DNA of 43,532 nt from Rhodospirillaceae bacterium Spongia-Bin9 (GTDB lineage: Bacteria; Pseudomonadota; Alphaproteobacteria; Bin65): NCBI GenBank assembly GCA_900197615.1, contig FZLR01000017.1, positions 1 through 43,532 on the forward strand, read 5' to 3'. Numbering within the stretch: the first letter of the stretch is position 1; each line of letters starts with the position of its first letter. The notes under the pieces were generated by a model, which did not search any database, was not told the origin of the DNA, and saw nothing but the letters and a program-made list of their open reading frames with translations. A program made the position numbers and the translations under genes. Below, piece by piece: positions 30,113 through 39,693 of the stretch.

Positions 30113-30691
30113 TCAGGGAAGAAGCCCGTTTTCCTGTGCCCATTCCCGCCACTCGATTTCCTCTTCGGAGACCGGTTCAAGACGTTCGGACAAGGCGTGA
30201 TTCTCTGTAAAGATCATCAGATTATCGCAGGTCCAGCGCGCAGAAGGGGCGATCAGCCCGTCAAAACCCAGAAATGCCAGCGCTGCGCCGACACTCTGGG
30301 TCTGGGCGTAATCCCGCTCTCCGTAGCGGCCCAAATCGATGCCGAAATCCGGCAGGTCCGCTCGAACGAGACGAACGGTCCGCGCCGTCGAAACGGCGAG
30401 GCGCGTCACCTTGATCGGTCGTGGACCGGGGACCGGGGTCAATCCGGCAAGGAAGGAAGCAACTTCAGCGAGCGCTCCGTCCCGCTCCAGGCTTGTATAG
30501 AGAACATAGACGCCAGGATCGCCCCGCGGAGGCGGCGCCCACCGTCCGCCGCTGATCGAAGGCGCCGTAGGGTCAGCACCGGCACGGGTGGCGCGAAACG
30601 CTTCGCCGCCGAAACGCTCCGTGCGAAGCGCGCTCAAGCGATCGACGAGAGCCTGATCGTGGATCACGTCCCGCCGACCCGTACCGCTCAA
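30113..30691 (-). CDS. RES-domain toxin
   Basis: The 192-residue protein matches RES toxins, which deplete NAD+ by phosphorolysis or hydrolysis. Family features are FRATRAGADPTAPSISGGRW, VYVLYTSLERDGALAEVASF with the conserved Tyr and Glu, and the late CDNLMIF. The first available start is a TTG (30691-30689) overlapping the antitoxin TGA by four bases; a GTG eight codons later (30667) is the alternative. It converges on the acyl-CoA ligase gene with a 16-base gap. Confidence 0.85.
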   Translation of the reverse strand: MSGTGRRDVIHDQALVDRLSALRTERFGGEAFRATRAGADPTAPSISGGRWAPPPRGDPGVYVLYTSLERDGALAEVASFLAGLTPVPGPRPIKVTRLAVSTARTVRLVRADLPDFGIDLGRYGERDYAQTQSVGAALAFLGFDGLIAPSARWTCDNLMIFTENHALSERLEPVSEEEIEWREWAQENGLLP

Positions 30692-31050
30692 ATGTAAACC
30701 GCGTCGCGAAGCTGGTTCACCAAGCGCCGCACCTCATCGATCCGCCCATCCCGGATCAGTTCGGCCGGCGACGATCCGTCAAGGTGCTTCTGCGGCGAGA
30801 AAATCCACTGACGGGCCTCTTTCGGCTCATAGAAGTCCGACAGCTCATCCACGATGAACTCGAATTCCAGAAGGGTTTTTTCAGTCCTGGCATGGGGATA
30901 GGCACGCCCCTGGTTCCAGCGCGAAACCGTTTCCGGACGGGTGCCGAGCAGGTTCGCAACCTCGACATGCCGCATCGCCCCCTTGGTGCGGATCGATTCC
31001 AGCTTTCTGGCGACTGCGTTACTCACGGGCGCCGCCCTGGCACTTGCCAT
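30688..31050 (-). CDS. Xre-type antitoxin of the RES toxin
   Basis: The 120-residue protein has an N-terminal helix-turn-helix (RHVEVANLLGTRPETVSRWN) and a C-terminal toxin-binding region of the MbcA/ParS/Xre type (DGSSPAELIRDGRIDEVRRL). It should neutralise the RES toxin and regulate the pair. The ATG at 31050 is preferred to an in-frame GTG/ATG further out at 31101. A promoter with an overlapping inverted repeat lies at 31215-31247. Confidence 0.87.
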   Translation of the reverse strand: MASARAAPVSNAVARKLESIRTKGAMRHVEVANLLGTRPETVSRWNQGRAYPHARTEKTLLEFEFIVDELSDFYEPKEARQWIFSPQKHLDGSSPAELIRDGRIDEVRRLVNQLRDAVYI

Positions 31051-31214
31051 CGTTAGTTTTCCCGAACCGGTGCACCGTCGCTCACCGCGCCCGGCTCGCA
31101 CGAAAGGGGCCAGTTCGTTCGGGATTGCGCGCCGTGCTGTCCGGGCGGGCGCGGACGATCTTTGAGACGCTGGCCAACATTTTCGGCATAGTCACGGCAT
31201 TGCGATTAGGATTG

Positions 31215-31247
31215 CGTAAAATATATTGTTTACGATTGACATTTCAA
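31215..31247 (-). promoter_or_regulatory. Promoter and inverted repeat upstream of the Xre-RES pair
   Basis: On the minus strand, TTGAAA (31247-31242) and TATATT (31225-31220) are spaced by 16 bases. The inverted repeat CGTAAA-8-TTTACG (31215-31234) covers the -10 box, a good place for an antitoxin operator. The DNA is much more A/T-rich than its surroundings. The leader to the antitoxin start would be about 160 bases. Confidence 0.55.
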
Positions 31248-31273
31248 CTGGCGCCCGATGGGCGCTCGGCGCC

Positions 31274-31906
31274 TCACACCGTCTTGCCCTTGAAGCGGCA
31301 CAGGTCGTTGACGATGCAGGCCGGGCAGTCGGGCTTGCGCGCCTTGCAGACATAGCGGCCGTGCAGGATCAGCCAATGATGGGCGTGCTGCCGGAAGCGC
31401 GGCGGCGTCGCCTTCTCCAGCTTCTGCTCGACCGCCAGCGGCGTCTTGCCGGACGCCAGGCCGGTCCGGTTGCCGACCCGGAAGATATGGGTGTCGACCG
31501 CGATGGTCGGCTCGCCGAATGCGATGTTCAGGACGACGTTCGCCGTCTTGCGGCCGACGCCGGGCAGGGCTTCCAGCGCGGCGCGGTCCTGCGGCACCCG
31601 GCTGCCGTGCCGCTCGATCAGGATATGGCTGAGCGCGATGACATTCTTCGCCTTGGCGTTGTAGAGCCCGATGGTGCGGATATGCGCCTTCAGCCCGGCC
31701 TCGCCGAGCGCCACCATCTGCTCCGGCGTCGTCACGCGTTCGAACAGCGCTTTCGTCGCCTTGTTGACGCCGACATCGGTCGCCTGGGCGGAGAGGACGA
31801 CGGCGACCAGCAAGGTATATTCGTTGACATGGTTCAACTCGCCCTTCGGCGCCGGCCGCTGCGCCTCGAAGCGGGTATACATTTCGACGATATCGGCTTT
31901 TTTCAT
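31274..31906 (-). CDS. nth: Endonuclease III (DNA glycosylase/AP lyase)
   Basis: Nth removes oxidised pyrimidines from DNA. The 210-residue protein has the helix-hairpin-helix LPGVGRKTANVVLN with catalytic Lys120, Asp138 in VDTHIFRV, and the [4Fe-4S] cysteines 187, 194, 197 and 203, at the same positions as in E. coli Nth. It is divergent from the DUF2244 gene across 45 bases. Confidence 0.97.
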   Translation of the reverse strand: MKKADIVEMYTRFEAQRPAPKGELNHVNEYTLLVAVVLSAQATDVGVNKATKALFERVTTPEQMVALGEAGLKAHIRTIGLYNAKAKNVIALSHILIERHGSRVPQDRAALEALPGVGRKTANVVLNIAFGEPTIAVDTHIFRVGNRTGLASGKTPLAVEQKLEKATPPRFRQHAHHWLILHGRYVCKARKPDCPACIVNDLCRFKGKTV

Positions 31907-31951
31907 GGCACGGACTTTACCACGAAAAGGTGGCCGGCCTATGTTTCACGG

Positions 31952-32428
31952 ATGAGCCAGCCGCCGGTCTATCTCGACGCCGAACTCCGGCCCAACCGCA
32001 GCCTCAGCCCGCGCGGCTTCCGCTGGCTGATGGGCGGCCTGCTGGCGATTTCCTTCGTCGCCGGCATCTTTTTCGTCTCGATCGGGGCCTGGCCGGTTTT
32101 CGGCTTTTTCGGGCTCGATGTGCTGTTGATCTGGCTCGCCTTCCGCGCCAGCTATCGCAGCGGGGCGATGTTCGAATATCTCAAGCTGACCCGCGACGCG
32201 CTGGAAGTGAAGCGCATCCACCCTTCCGGCCGCGAGCAAAGATGGTCGTTCCAGCCATGGTGGGTAAGGGTATCGCTACCCCGGCCGGTCGAGCATGAGA
32301 GCCAGCTTTCGCTTTCCTCCCACGGCCGGCGGCTGATCGTCGGGGCGTTCCTCAGCCCCAGGGAGCGCGGCGAGGTCGCCGACGCGCTGGAAAACGCTTT
32401 GCAAAGAGTGCGCGCCGCGCCGGCCTGA
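31952..32428 (+). CDS. DUF2244 family membrane protein
   Basis: The 158-residue protein has two closely spaced membrane segments at about residues 25-65 and a soluble C-terminal part with FEYLKLTRDALEVKRIHPSG and VGAFLSPRERGEVADALENA, matching DUF2244. Function is unknown. The frame is open back to 31226 across nth, but the ATG at 31952 gives the family N-terminus (YLDAELRPNRSLSPRGF). It converges on dapB with a 15-base gap. Confidence 0.85.
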   Translation: MSQPPVYLDAELRPNRSLSPRGFRWLMGGLLAISFVAGIFFVSIGAWPVFGFFGLDVLLIWLAFRASYRSGAMFEYLKLTRDALEVKRIHPSGREQRWSFQPWWVRVSLPRPVEHESQLSLSSHGRRLIVGAFLSPRERGEVADALENALQRVRAAPA

Positions 32429-32443
32429 CGCCGCCCGGCGGCC

Positions 32444-33253
32444 TTAACGCAGCCCGAGCACGTCCGCCATGTCGTAAAGGCCCGGCGCCCGGCCGGCTGC
32501 CCAGCGCGCCGCCCGGACCGCGCCGCGGGCGAAGATGGCGCGGCTGCCCGCCTTGTGGGTGATCTCAACCCGCTCGCTGTCGGTCGCGAAAACCACCGAA
32601 TGTTCGCCGGCGACATCGCCGCCCCGCAGCACGGCAAAGCCGATATCGCCCTGGCGGCGCGCGCCGGTGACGCCATCCCGGCCGCGGTCGGCGACCGCGT
32701 CCAGATCGACACCGCGGCCCCTCGCGGCGGCGCGGCCGAAGCCGAGCGCGGTGCCCGACGGCGCGTCGGCCTTGTGCTTGTGGTGCATCTCCACGATCTC
32801 GATATCCCAGTCCTCGCCCAGCGCCCGCGCGACCTGTTCGGTCACCGCGAACAGCAGGTTGACCCCCAGGCTCATATTGGGCGCGTAAACCACAGGGACG
32901 GTCGCCGCGGCAGCTTCCAGGGCTGCCGTCTGGACAGCCTCCAGCCCGGTCGTGCCGATCACCAGCGCCGTGCCGGCTTCCGCGGCAGCCGCCGCGTGCC
33001 CTGCCGCCGCGGCCGGCACGGTGAAATCGACCAGCACGTCGCTCGCGGCGGCAGCGGCGGCGGCATCGTCGACCACAGCGATGCCCAACGGATCGAGGCC
33101 GGCGACCGTGCCGGCATCCCGTCCGACCGCGGCATCGCCCGGCAGTTCGGTCGCCGCGCCGATGCGGCAGCCTTCGGCGGCGCCGGTTTCCCGGATCAGC
33201 ATCTGTCCCATCCGGCCGCTGCAGCCGAGTACGGCAATCCGGCAATCGCCCAT
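32444..33253 (-). CDS. dapB: 4-Hydroxy-tetrahydrodipicolinate reductase
   Basis: DapB makes tetrahydrodipicolinate for lysine and peptidoglycan synthesis. The 269-residue protein has the dinucleotide-binding loop GCSGRMGQM (residues 10-18) and the catalytic motif HHKHKADAPSGTA (157-169). The ATG at 33253 gives the normal length; the longer open frame to 33454 would add an unrelated leader. Ala-rich runs near residues 64-90 are unusual but within the normal fold. Confidence 0.96.
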   Translation of the reverse strand: MGDCRIAVLGCSGRMGQMLIRETGAAEGCRIGAATELPGDAAVGRDAGTVAGLDPLGIAVVDDAAAAAAASDVLVDFTVPAAAAGHAAAAAEAGTALVIGTTGLEAVQTAALEAAAATVPVVYAPNMSLGVNLLFAVTEQVARALGEDWDIEIVEMHHKHKADAPSGTALGFGRAAARGRGVDLDAVADRGRDGVTGARRQGDIGFAVLRGGDVAGEHSVVFATDSERVEITHKAGSRAIFARGAVRAARWAAGRAPGLYDMADVLGLR

Positions 33254-33438
33254 GTCCACATATCCCGATCGCGAACCCCGATTCTCCGCCCTGCCTACGG
33301 CACGCCGCCCGGCCGCGCAAGGCGGGTGCCGCCGCTCGTTCGTCGGTGTCCGAAAACCAAAGATGCCGCGCCGATCCGATTGCGCGTGTATTCGATATTG
33401 ATTAACCTGACTACGAATTTGATTTAGGAGATCGATTC

Positions 33439-33705
33439 GTGCGGCACACGACAACGATGACGGTTCGTCTCAGCGGCGCGCTTAGCGACTTCGTCGCGGC
33501 CAATGTCGGCGAGGCCGGATCCTACGAGAATATCAGCGAATACATTCGCGATCTGATACGGCGCGACAAGGAACGGTCCGAGCGCCAGGCCTTCGACCGC
33601 CTCAAGGCCGAACTCGACCGCGCCTTTGCTGCGCCGGACGATACCTATCGCGTGCTGTCGGCCGCCGATGTGGTCGCGAGAAACAGGGTGCAATCGGGCG
33701 CATGA
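33439..33705 (+). CDS. parD: ParD-like antitoxin
   Basis: The 88-residue protein has an N-terminal ribbon-helix-helix with TMTVRLSGALSDFVAANV and YENISEYIRDLIRRDKERSE, typical of ParD antitoxins that bind their own promoter as dimers. The start is a GTG at 33439 with TAGGAGAT eight bases upstream. The 50 bases before it are A/T-rich and probably hold the promoter. The TGA overlaps the toxin ATG by four bases. Confidence 0.9.
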   Translation: MRHTTTMTVRLSGALSDFVAANVGEAGSYENISEYIRDLIRRDKERSERQAFDRLKAELDRAFAAPDDTYRVLSAADVVARNRVQSGA

Positions 33706-34016
33706 CGCCGGTGCGCGTCCAGGACGCAGCCGCAGTCCGCATCGACGAAATCTACCGCTTTACCCGCGATCGTTGGGGCGAGACCCAGGCGGGCGCCTAC
33801 ATCGACGGGCTGTTCGAGGCATTCGAGGACATCGCGACCGGCAAGACGGCGTCGCGACCGGTCCCGGCGGAATTCGGTGTGGACGGCTATGTCTTCCGGT
33901 ACAAACGACATTTCGTCTACTGGAAGACGTTAGGCGACGGGGCGCTCGGCATCGTTACCGTTCTGCACGAACGCATGCACCGGATCGATCGATTTCCGGA
34001 GGATCGCGAGCCGTAA
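33702..34016 (+). CDS. parE: ParE/RelE-fold toxin
   Basis: The 104-residue protein matches ParE toxins: AAVRIDEIYRFTRDRWGETQ at the start, a central FGVDGYVFRYKRHFVYWK, and the C-terminal VTVLHERMHRIDRF. ParE members poison DNA gyrase; that target is inferred from family. It forms a standard parD-parE pair placed between dapB and thpR, both of which are on the other strand. Confidence 0.9.
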   Translation: MTPVRVQDAAAVRIDEIYRFTRDRWGETQAGAYIDGLFEAFEDIATGKTASRPVPAEFGVDGYVFRYKRHFVYWKTLGDGALGIVTVLHERMHRIDRFPEDREP

Positions 34017-34104
34017 GCCTGCTTTACAGACCGGCACGATCCTGCGGACGTCGGGATCGGCGAGGCTTGTCCTTCACCGATCTGCCGTGACCGGCCCCCT
34101 TCCC

Positions 34105-34641
34105 TCAGGCAAGGGCATAGCTTCGTAGCGACCGATATGCCGCGCCGTGCCGGGTGAGTTGGCTCTCGTAGAGGCGAAAGTCATCGACCCCGAAAGGCGG
34201 CGCACGAAAATCGCCGTGTTCGGAGAGGAAATTCGCCAGATGATGCCCGGTCTCGCCCTTGATCCGCGCCAGCGTGACATGGGGTTTGAACCGGCGCTCT
34301 TCCGGCGCATGGCCGGCGCGCACGATGGCGGACTCGACCCGGGCCTGGAGACGGTCGAGCGCCTCGTTCGCCTCGACGGCGGCCCAGACCGACCGCGCCT
34401 TGCGCAGCTTGCCGAAATGGCCAACGCCGGCGAGCGACAGGGCGAAAGGCGGCGCCTGCACCGCGCCCAGCGCCGAATCGATGTCCTCGGCCCGGTCTTC
34501 CGCCACCTCGCCGATAAAACGCAGCGTGATGTGATAGTTGTCGGCCTCGATCCAGCGCGCCCCGGGGATGCCGCGCTCCAACATGGAGAGAGTCTCTCGC
34601 AGGGATACGGGAAGGCCGAGGCCAACGAAGAGGCGGATCAT
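34105..34641 (-). CDS. thpR: RNA 2',3'-cyclic phosphodiesterase (2H family)
   Basis: The 178-residue protein has the two HxTx motifs of 2H phosphoesterases: His37 in YHITLRFIGE and His121 in KPHVTLARIKGE. ThpR enzymes open 2',3'-cyclic phosphates on RNA ends. It lies 98 bases after tesA on the same strand and may share its transcript. Confidence 0.93.
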   Translation of the reverse strand: MIRLFVGLGLPVSLRETLSMLERGIPGARWIEADNYHITLRFIGEVAEDRAEDIDSALGAVQAPPFALSLAGVGHFGKLRKARSVWAAVEANEALDRLQARVESAIVRAGHAPEERRFKPHVTLARIKGETGHHLANFLSEHGDFRAPPFGVDDFRLYESQLTRHGAAYRSLRSYALA

Positions 34642-34739
34642 GGGATCGGGTGAAGAGCTCTCGCGGAACGGTCCGCGCCACAGCGGATACGCCAGAGCCG
34701 GCCGTGTGGGAAGCGCAATTCTCGACCGGGCGCCGCACT

Positions 34740-35393
34740 CTAGCCGGCGGCCTTGCGCATCAGCCTTTCGACGAAGGGCAGGATCCGTTGCACGATCACG
34801 GCGACGCCCCTAGCATTCGGGTGGATGAGATCCGGCTGGTTCAGCTTCGGATCCAGTGCGACGCCGTCGAGAAAGAAGGGATAGAGCAGCGCGCCGTATC
34901 GCTTTGCCAGCGCCGGATAGGCGTCGTTGAAGGCCTGTTCGTATTCCGGACCCAGATTACGCGGCGCTTTCATGCCGGCCAGCAGGACCGGGATCTTCTT
35001 CTCCCTGAGCCGCGCCAGGATGGCCTTGAGGTTCGCCCTGGTTTCGGCGGGGTCGAGGCCGCGCAGGCCGTCGTTGCCGCCGAGTTCGACGATGACATAG
35101 TCCGGCTTCGAAGACAGCGCCCAGCCGAGCCGGGCGCGGCCGCCTGCCGTCGTATCGCCGGAAATGCTGCCGTTCATGACTTTGATGTCGTGGCCGCGGC
35201 GGCGCAGCGCCGCCTCGAGCCGGGCGGTGAAACCCTGCGCGGCCGGCAGGCCGTAACCGGCGCCCAGGCTGTCGCCCAGCACCAGCAGCGTGCGGGACGC
35301 CGCCTGCACCGAAGTTGCGCCGACCAGGCCGCACAGGAGGGCGAGACCGAGAGCCAAGCGGTTGATCCGGCGGCGGCCGGTCACATATGCCAT
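34740..35393 (-). CDS. tesA: SGNH-type arylesterase / lysophospholipase (TesA-like)
   Basis: The 217-residue protein begins with a signal peptide (cleavage likely after residue 31) and has GDSLGAGYG with nucleophile Ser42, the oxyanion-hole Asn in VELGGNDGLRGL, and Asp/His in QPDLIHPNARG. It should act in the periplasm on thioesters, lysophospholipids or aryl esters. The ATG at 35393 is chosen because it gives a signal peptide; the open frame to 36650 is a shadow of the ABC genes. It is divergent from the ABC genes, a common arrangement for tesA. Confidence 0.92.
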   Translation of the reverse strand: MAYVTGRRRINRLALGLALLCGLVGATSVQAASRTLLVLGDSLGAGYGLPAAQGFTARLEAALRRRGHDIKVMNGSISGDTTAGGRARLGWALSSKPDYVIVELGGNDGLRGLDPAETRANLKAILARLREKKIPVLLAGMKAPRNLGPEYEQAFNDAYPALAKRYGALLYPFFLDGVALDPKLNQPDLIHPNARGVAVIVQRILPFVERLMRKAAG

Positions 35394-35534
35394 GGCAGCT
35401 TCCTTGAGCAGCGCCGGCCGAGACGGGCCGGCCGCGTTCGCGGGACTTTCGTCATCTGGGGATCGCGACGCCGGGATTCCATGGCTGACGCGTTCAACCG
35501 AAACGCTTAACCGCCAGAGTTTTCCGGATCGCCG

Positions 35535-36224
35535 ATGATCGAACTCTCCGACATTCACCTGCGCCTGCCGAGCCTGGCCGGGGAAGTTCACATCCTGCGC
35601 GGGATCGACTTCTCGCTCGACGCCGGCGAAGCGGCGGCGCTGGTCGGCCCGTCCGGTTCCGGCAAGTCGACGATGATGATGGTGCTGGCCGGCCTGGAGC
35701 GGCCGAGCGAAGGGACGGTCGCCGTCGCCGGACAGGAATTGACGGCGATGAACGAGGATGCGCTCGCCGTTTTCCGGCGCGATAATATCGGCATCGTGTT
35801 CCAAAACTTCCATCTCGTGCCGACCATGACGGCGCTCGAGAATGTCGCCATGCCGCTGGAATTCGCCGGCCGCGCCGACGCCTTCGACCTGGCGAAGGAC
35901 GGGCTGGCCCAGGTCGGCCTCTCCCACCGGCTGACACACTATCCGGCCCAGCTCTCCGGCGGCGAACAACAGCGCGTCGCGCTCGCGCGTGCCTGCGCCG
36001 CGCGGCCGCGGCTCATTCTGGCAGACGAGCCGACCGGCAATCTGGACGGCGACACCGGCGCCGCGGTGATGGATCTGCTGTTCCATATGCGGGACGAGCT
36101 GGAAATGACCCTGCTGCTGATTACCCACGATCCGGGCCTGGCCGGGCGCTGCGGGCGGATCGTGCGCATGGCCGACGGGCGGATCGCCGATCTCGGGCTC
36201 GCGCCCGCCGCCGCGGCCGAATGA
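35535..36224 (+). CDS. ABC transporter ATP-binding protein, YbbA/LolD-like
   Basis: The 229-residue ATPase has Walker [10 protein letters not shown] (38-46), the Q-loop [20 protein letters not shown], signature [14 protein letters not shown] (from 140) and Walker [13 protein letters not shown] (160-171). The sequence belongs to the MacB/LolD/YbbA branch that pairs with FtsX-like permeases. Its stop overlaps the permease ATG by four bases. The location next to tesA supports the YbbA assignment. Confidence 0.93.
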   Translation: MIELSDIHLRLPSLAGEVHILRGIDFSLDAGEAAALVGPSGSGKSTMMMVLAGLERPSEGTVAVAGQELTAMNEDALAVFRRDNIGIVFQNFHLVPTMTALENVAMPLEFAGRADAFDLAKDGLAQVGLSHRLTHYPAQLSGGEQQRVALARACAARPRLILADEPTGNLDGDTGAAVMDLLFHMRDELEMTLLLITHDPGLAGRCGRIVRMADGRIADLGLAPAAAAE

Positions 36225-38794
36225 ACGGATTTGCCTACGATCTGCGGATCGCCGTCCGGCTCGCCCGCCGGGAGCTGCGCGCCGGTGTGCGCGGTTTCCG
36301 CATCTTCCTCGCTTGCCTGGCGCTCGGCGTCGCCGCGATTGCCGGCATCGGCTCGCTGGGCACGGCCGTGCGCGAAGGCCTGCGCGCCGACGCGCGGAAA
36401 ATTCTCGGCGGCGATGTCGCCGTCCGGCTGATCCATCGCGACGCAAGCCCGGCCGAGCAGGCCTGGCTGCGCCGCAACGCGACGGTGTCGCAGGCCGCCG
36501 ACCTGCGCGCCATGGCCTATACGACCGGCAGCGAGGCTGGACAACGCAGCCGGGCACTCGTCGAACTGAAAGGCGTCGACGGGCTGTGGCCGCTCTACGG
36601 CAACGCCGCAGTCGACGGCAAACCTGCCGGGCATGATCGGGTGACTGCATTGCTGGCGGCGCGCGATGGCGTCTACGGCGCCCTGGTCGACCCGGTGCTG
36701 CCGATCCGGCTGGACGTCGCCATCGGCGACCGGCTGCGCATCGGCGGGCAGCAGTTCGAAATCCGCGGGCTGCTGACCGGCGAGCCGGACCGCGGCACCC
36801 GCCTGATCAAGCTCGGGCCGCGGGTTCTGGTGAGCCGCGCGGGGCTCGACGCGACGGGCCTCGTGCGCACCGGTAGCCTGATCTATTTCCACTACCGCCT
36901 GAAGTTGCCGCCCGGCGCGGATGCCGCCGCCTTCGCCGGCCGGCTGAAAGCGGCCTTGCCGAAGGCCGGCTGGCGCGTCCGCTCCCTCGGCGAGGCAACC
37001 CCCGGCGCCCGGCAGTTCCTTGCCCGGATCACGCTCTATCTGACGCTGGTCGGTCTGACCGCGCTGCTGGTCGGCGGGCTGGGCGTCGCCAATGGCGTGC
37101 GGGCCTGGCTCGACGGCCGTATCGCGACCATCGCCACCTTCAAATGCCTCGGGGCTTCGGCGCGCATCGTCTTCCTCACCTATCTGATCCAGGTTATCGT
37201 TCTGGCACTCGCCGGAATCGCCCTCGGCCTGACCGTTGGCGCCATCCTGCCCGCCCTGTTGGCCGGAGCCGTCGAGAGCATCCTGCCGGTCACGCTGCGC
37301 CTCGGCATCTATCCGGGGCCGCTGGCGGTCGCCGCCCTGTTCGGCTTGCTGACGGCGCTCGCCTTTTCGCTCTGGGCGATTGCCCGGGCGCGCGAAGTGC
37401 CGCCGGCCATGCTGTTCCGCCAGACCGTGTCGGCCATCGAAGGCCGACCGAGGCGGGTCTATGCGGCGGCGACCGGGCTGCTCGTCGCTGCGTTGGCGGC
37501 GCTCGCGATTCTCACCGCGGCCGATCCGTTCATCGCTGTCATCTTCATCGGCGGCTGCGCCGGCGCCTTCCTGCTGTTCCGCGGCATGGCCTGGCTGGTC
37601 GCGCGGGCGGCGGCCCGCTTGTCCGATCCGGCGCGCAACATCCGGCGCGGGCCGAACCTGCGCCTGGCGCTTGCCAACATCCACCGGCCCGGCGCACCGA
37701 CCGCGAGCGCGATCCTGTCGCTCGGCCTCGGCGCGACGGTTCTGGTCGCCATCGCGCTGATCCAGGGCAACCTGATGGACCAGGTCCGGCGCCAGATGCC
37801 GGATTCCGCGCCCGCTTTCTTCTTCATCGACATCCTGCCCGATCAGGTGTTGCAATTCGATACGGCGGTGAAGAACACCGACGGCGTCAGCCGGACGACC
37901 CGGATGCCGATGGTGCGCGCGCGCATCGCGAGGCTGAACGGCGTTCCCGCCGCCGAGGCCGCGGTGCATCCGGACGCGCGCTGGGCGACGCGCAACGAGC
38001 GCGGCCTGACCTATGCCGCGACACTGCCCGAAGGCTCCCGCCTCATTGCCGGGAAATGGTGGCCGGCGGATTATCGCGGCCCGCCGCTGGTGTCGTTCGA
38101 CGCCGAACTGGCGCGCGGTATGGGCCTCGGGGTCGGCGACACCATCACCTTCAACGTGCTGGGCCGGGAGATTACCGCGACGATCGCCAATCTGCGCCGC
38201 ATCCAATGGCGCACTGTCGGCATGAATTTCACCGTCATCTTTGCGCCCGGCACGCTGGAAAACGCGCCGCACAGCCACATTGCGGCGGTCTATGCCGCGC
38301 CGGAGGCCGAGAACCGCCTGCTCGCCGCCGTAAATGGCGCTCTGCCGAACGTCTCCGGGGTCCGGGTGCGCGACGCGCTCAGCGCAGCGGCGGGGCTATT
38401 GGAGAATATCGGTGTCGCCCTGCGCTCGACGGCACTGGTGACTCTCGTTGCGGGCCTGCTGGTCCTCGCCGGCGCGATTGCCGCCGGCCACCGGCGGCGC
38501 GTCTACGACGCGGTGGTGCTGAAGGTGCTGGGCGCGACGCGGTGGCGGGTCTTGCGCGCCTTCCTGCTGGAATACGGCCTGCTCGGCCTGGCGACCGCGG
38601 CGATCGCCGCCCTGCTCGGCGCGCTCGTTGCGTGGGCGGTGCTGACCCTGGCGATGCGTTCGCCCTGGACCTTCCTGCCCGGCACCGCCATCGGCACCGC
38701 GCTGCTCTGCCTCGCCGTCATGCTGCTGTTCGGCTTCGTCGGCACCTGGCAGGCGATGCGCCAGAAGCCGGCGGCCCTGCTGCGCAACGAATGA
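36221..38794 (+). CDS. FtsX-like ABC permease, YbbP-like
   Basis: The 857-residue protein has an N-terminal membrane anchor, a large periplasmic domain, then two FtsX-type groups of membrane helices, the second near the C-terminus with [20 protein letters not shown]. This layout is that of YbbP-type permeases, which probably move or extract lipophilic substrates rather than import solutes. With the upstream ATPase it forms a complete exporter. The substrate is unknown. Confidence 0.92.
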   Translation: MNGFAYDLRIAVRLARRELRAGVRGFRIFLACLALGVAAIAGIGSLGTAVREGLRADARKILGGDVAVRLIHRDASPAEQAWLRRNATVSQAADLRAMAYTTGSEAGQRSRALVELKGVDGLWPLYGNAAVDGKPAGHDRVTALLAARDGVYGALVDPVLPIRLDVAIGDRLRIGGQQFEIRGLLTGEPDRGTRLIKLGPRVLVSRAGLDATGLVRTGSLIYFHYRLKLPPGADAAAFAGRLKAALPKAGWRVRSLGEATPGARQFLARITLYLTLVGLTALLVGGLGVANGVRAWLDGRIATIATFKCLGASARIVFLTYLIQVIVLALAGIALGLTVGAILPALLAGAVESILPVTLRLGIYPGPLAVAALFGLLTALAFSLWAIARAREVPPAMLFRQTVSAIEGRPRRVYAAATGLLVAALAALAILTAADPFIAVIFIGGCAGAFLLFRGMAWLVARAAARLSDPARNIRRGPNLRLALANIHRPGAPTASAILSLGLGATVLVAIALIQGNLMDQVRRQMPDSAPAFFFIDILPDQVLQFDTAVKNTDGVSRTTRMPMVRARIARLNGVPAAEAAVHPDARWATRNERGLTYAATLPEGSRLIAGKWWPADYRGPPLVSFDAELARGMGLGVGDTITFNVLGREITATIANLRRIQWRTVGMNFTVIFAPGTLENAPHSHIAAVYAAPEAENRLLAAVNGALPNVSGVRVRDALSAAAGLLENIGVALRSTALVTLVAGLLVLAGAIAAGHRRRVYDAVVLKVLGATRWRVLRAFLLEYGLLGLATAAIAALLGALVAWAVLTLAMRSPWTFLPGTAIGTALLCLAVMLLFGFVGTWQAMRQKPAALLRNE

Positions 38795-38846
38795 TCGGGC
38801 AACGGCCCGAGCCGGCGAATCTGCCGGAGTGCGCGGCCGAAGCCCA

Positions 38847-38874
38847 TTGATTTTTCGCGCCCGGACGCCAAAAT
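38847..38874 (+). promoter_or_regulatory. Candidate promoter of the BI-1/YccA gene
   Basis: TTGATT (38847-38852) and CAAAAT (38869-38874) are spaced by 16 bases, giving a predicted leader of nearly 40 bases before the ATG at 38919. A short CCCGGA...TCCGGG inverted repeat surrounds the -10 box. Confidence 0.35.
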
Positions 38875-38918
38875 AGCTTCCGGGCTTCAATCAACTCAAC
38901 CGAGGGACTCCGAGAACC

Positions 38919-39668
38919 ATGGATCCGCGTTACCAGGGTGGCGTCGCCAGCGGGGCCGCAACCGCCGCTGCGATCGACGAGGGCCTGCGGGCATATATGC
39001 TCAAGGTCTACAATTATATGGCGGTCGGCCTCGTCCTCACGGGCGCGGTGGCGTTCGCCGTGATCAACGTTCCGGCGATTTCCAGTATTTTCTTCGCCAC
39101 GGTCCAGACGAGCTACGGCCTCGCCACCCAGCTGACGATGTTCGGCTGGATTGCGCTGTTCGCGCCGCTGCTGTTCGTCTGGGTGTTCGCCTCGCGGCTG
39201 CACAGCATGGATCCGAACACGGCGCAAACGCTGTTCTGGGTCTATGCCGGCATGATGGGCCTGGCGATCGCGCCCATCGTGGCCGTCTACACGTCGATGA
39301 GCGTCGCCAAGGTTTTCTTCATGACCGCCGGCACCTTCGGCGCCATGAGCCTGTACGGCTACACGACCAAGCGCGACCTGACGAAATGGGGCTCGTTCCT
39401 GATGATGGGCCTGATCGGCGTCATCATCGCCATGGTCGTCAACATCTTCCTGCAGAGCCCGGCGCTGCATTTCGCCATTTCGGTGATCGGCGTGCTGGTC
39501 TTCGTCGGCCTGACCGCCTACGACACCCAGCGCATCAAGTCGATGTACGCCGCAGCCGACGGCACCGCCGTGATGACCCGCAAGGCGATCATGGGCGCGC
39601 TGCAGCTCTATCTCGACTTCGTCAACATGTTCCTCCTCCTGCTGATGCTGTTCGGCAACCGCGAATAG
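38919..39668 (+). CDS. Bax inhibitor-1 / YccA family membrane protein
   Basis: The 249-residue protein has seven membrane segments and the BI-1 family signatures SVAKVFFMTAGTFGAMSLYG, TKRDLTKWGSFLMMGLIGVI and VGLTAYDTQRIKSMY. Bacterial members act as pH-gated calcium leak channels or regulate the FtsH protease, depending on the member; which applies here is not visible. GGGACTCC lies before the ATG. An intrinsic terminator follows. Confidence 0.94.
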   Translation: MDPRYQGGVASGAATAAAIDEGLRAYMLKVYNYMAVGLVLTGAVAFAVINVPAISSIFFATVQTSYGLATQLTMFGWIALFAPLLFVWVFASRLHSMDPNTAQTLFWVYAGMMGLAIAPIVAVYTSMSVAKVFFMTAGTFGAMSLYGYTTKRDLTKWGSFLMMGLIGVIIAMVVNIFLQSPALHFAISVIGVLVFVGLTAYDTQRIKSMYAAADGTAVMTRKAIMGALQLYLDFVNMFLLLLMLFGNRE

Positions 39669-39693
39669 CCCGGCGGCACGACCGACGGACAGG

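Noticed and set aside
33380-33408. TTGCGC / TAACCT pair as a parDE promoter
   Set aside because: The spacing is right, but both boxes are weak matches and nearby A/T-rich sequence offers other possibilities.
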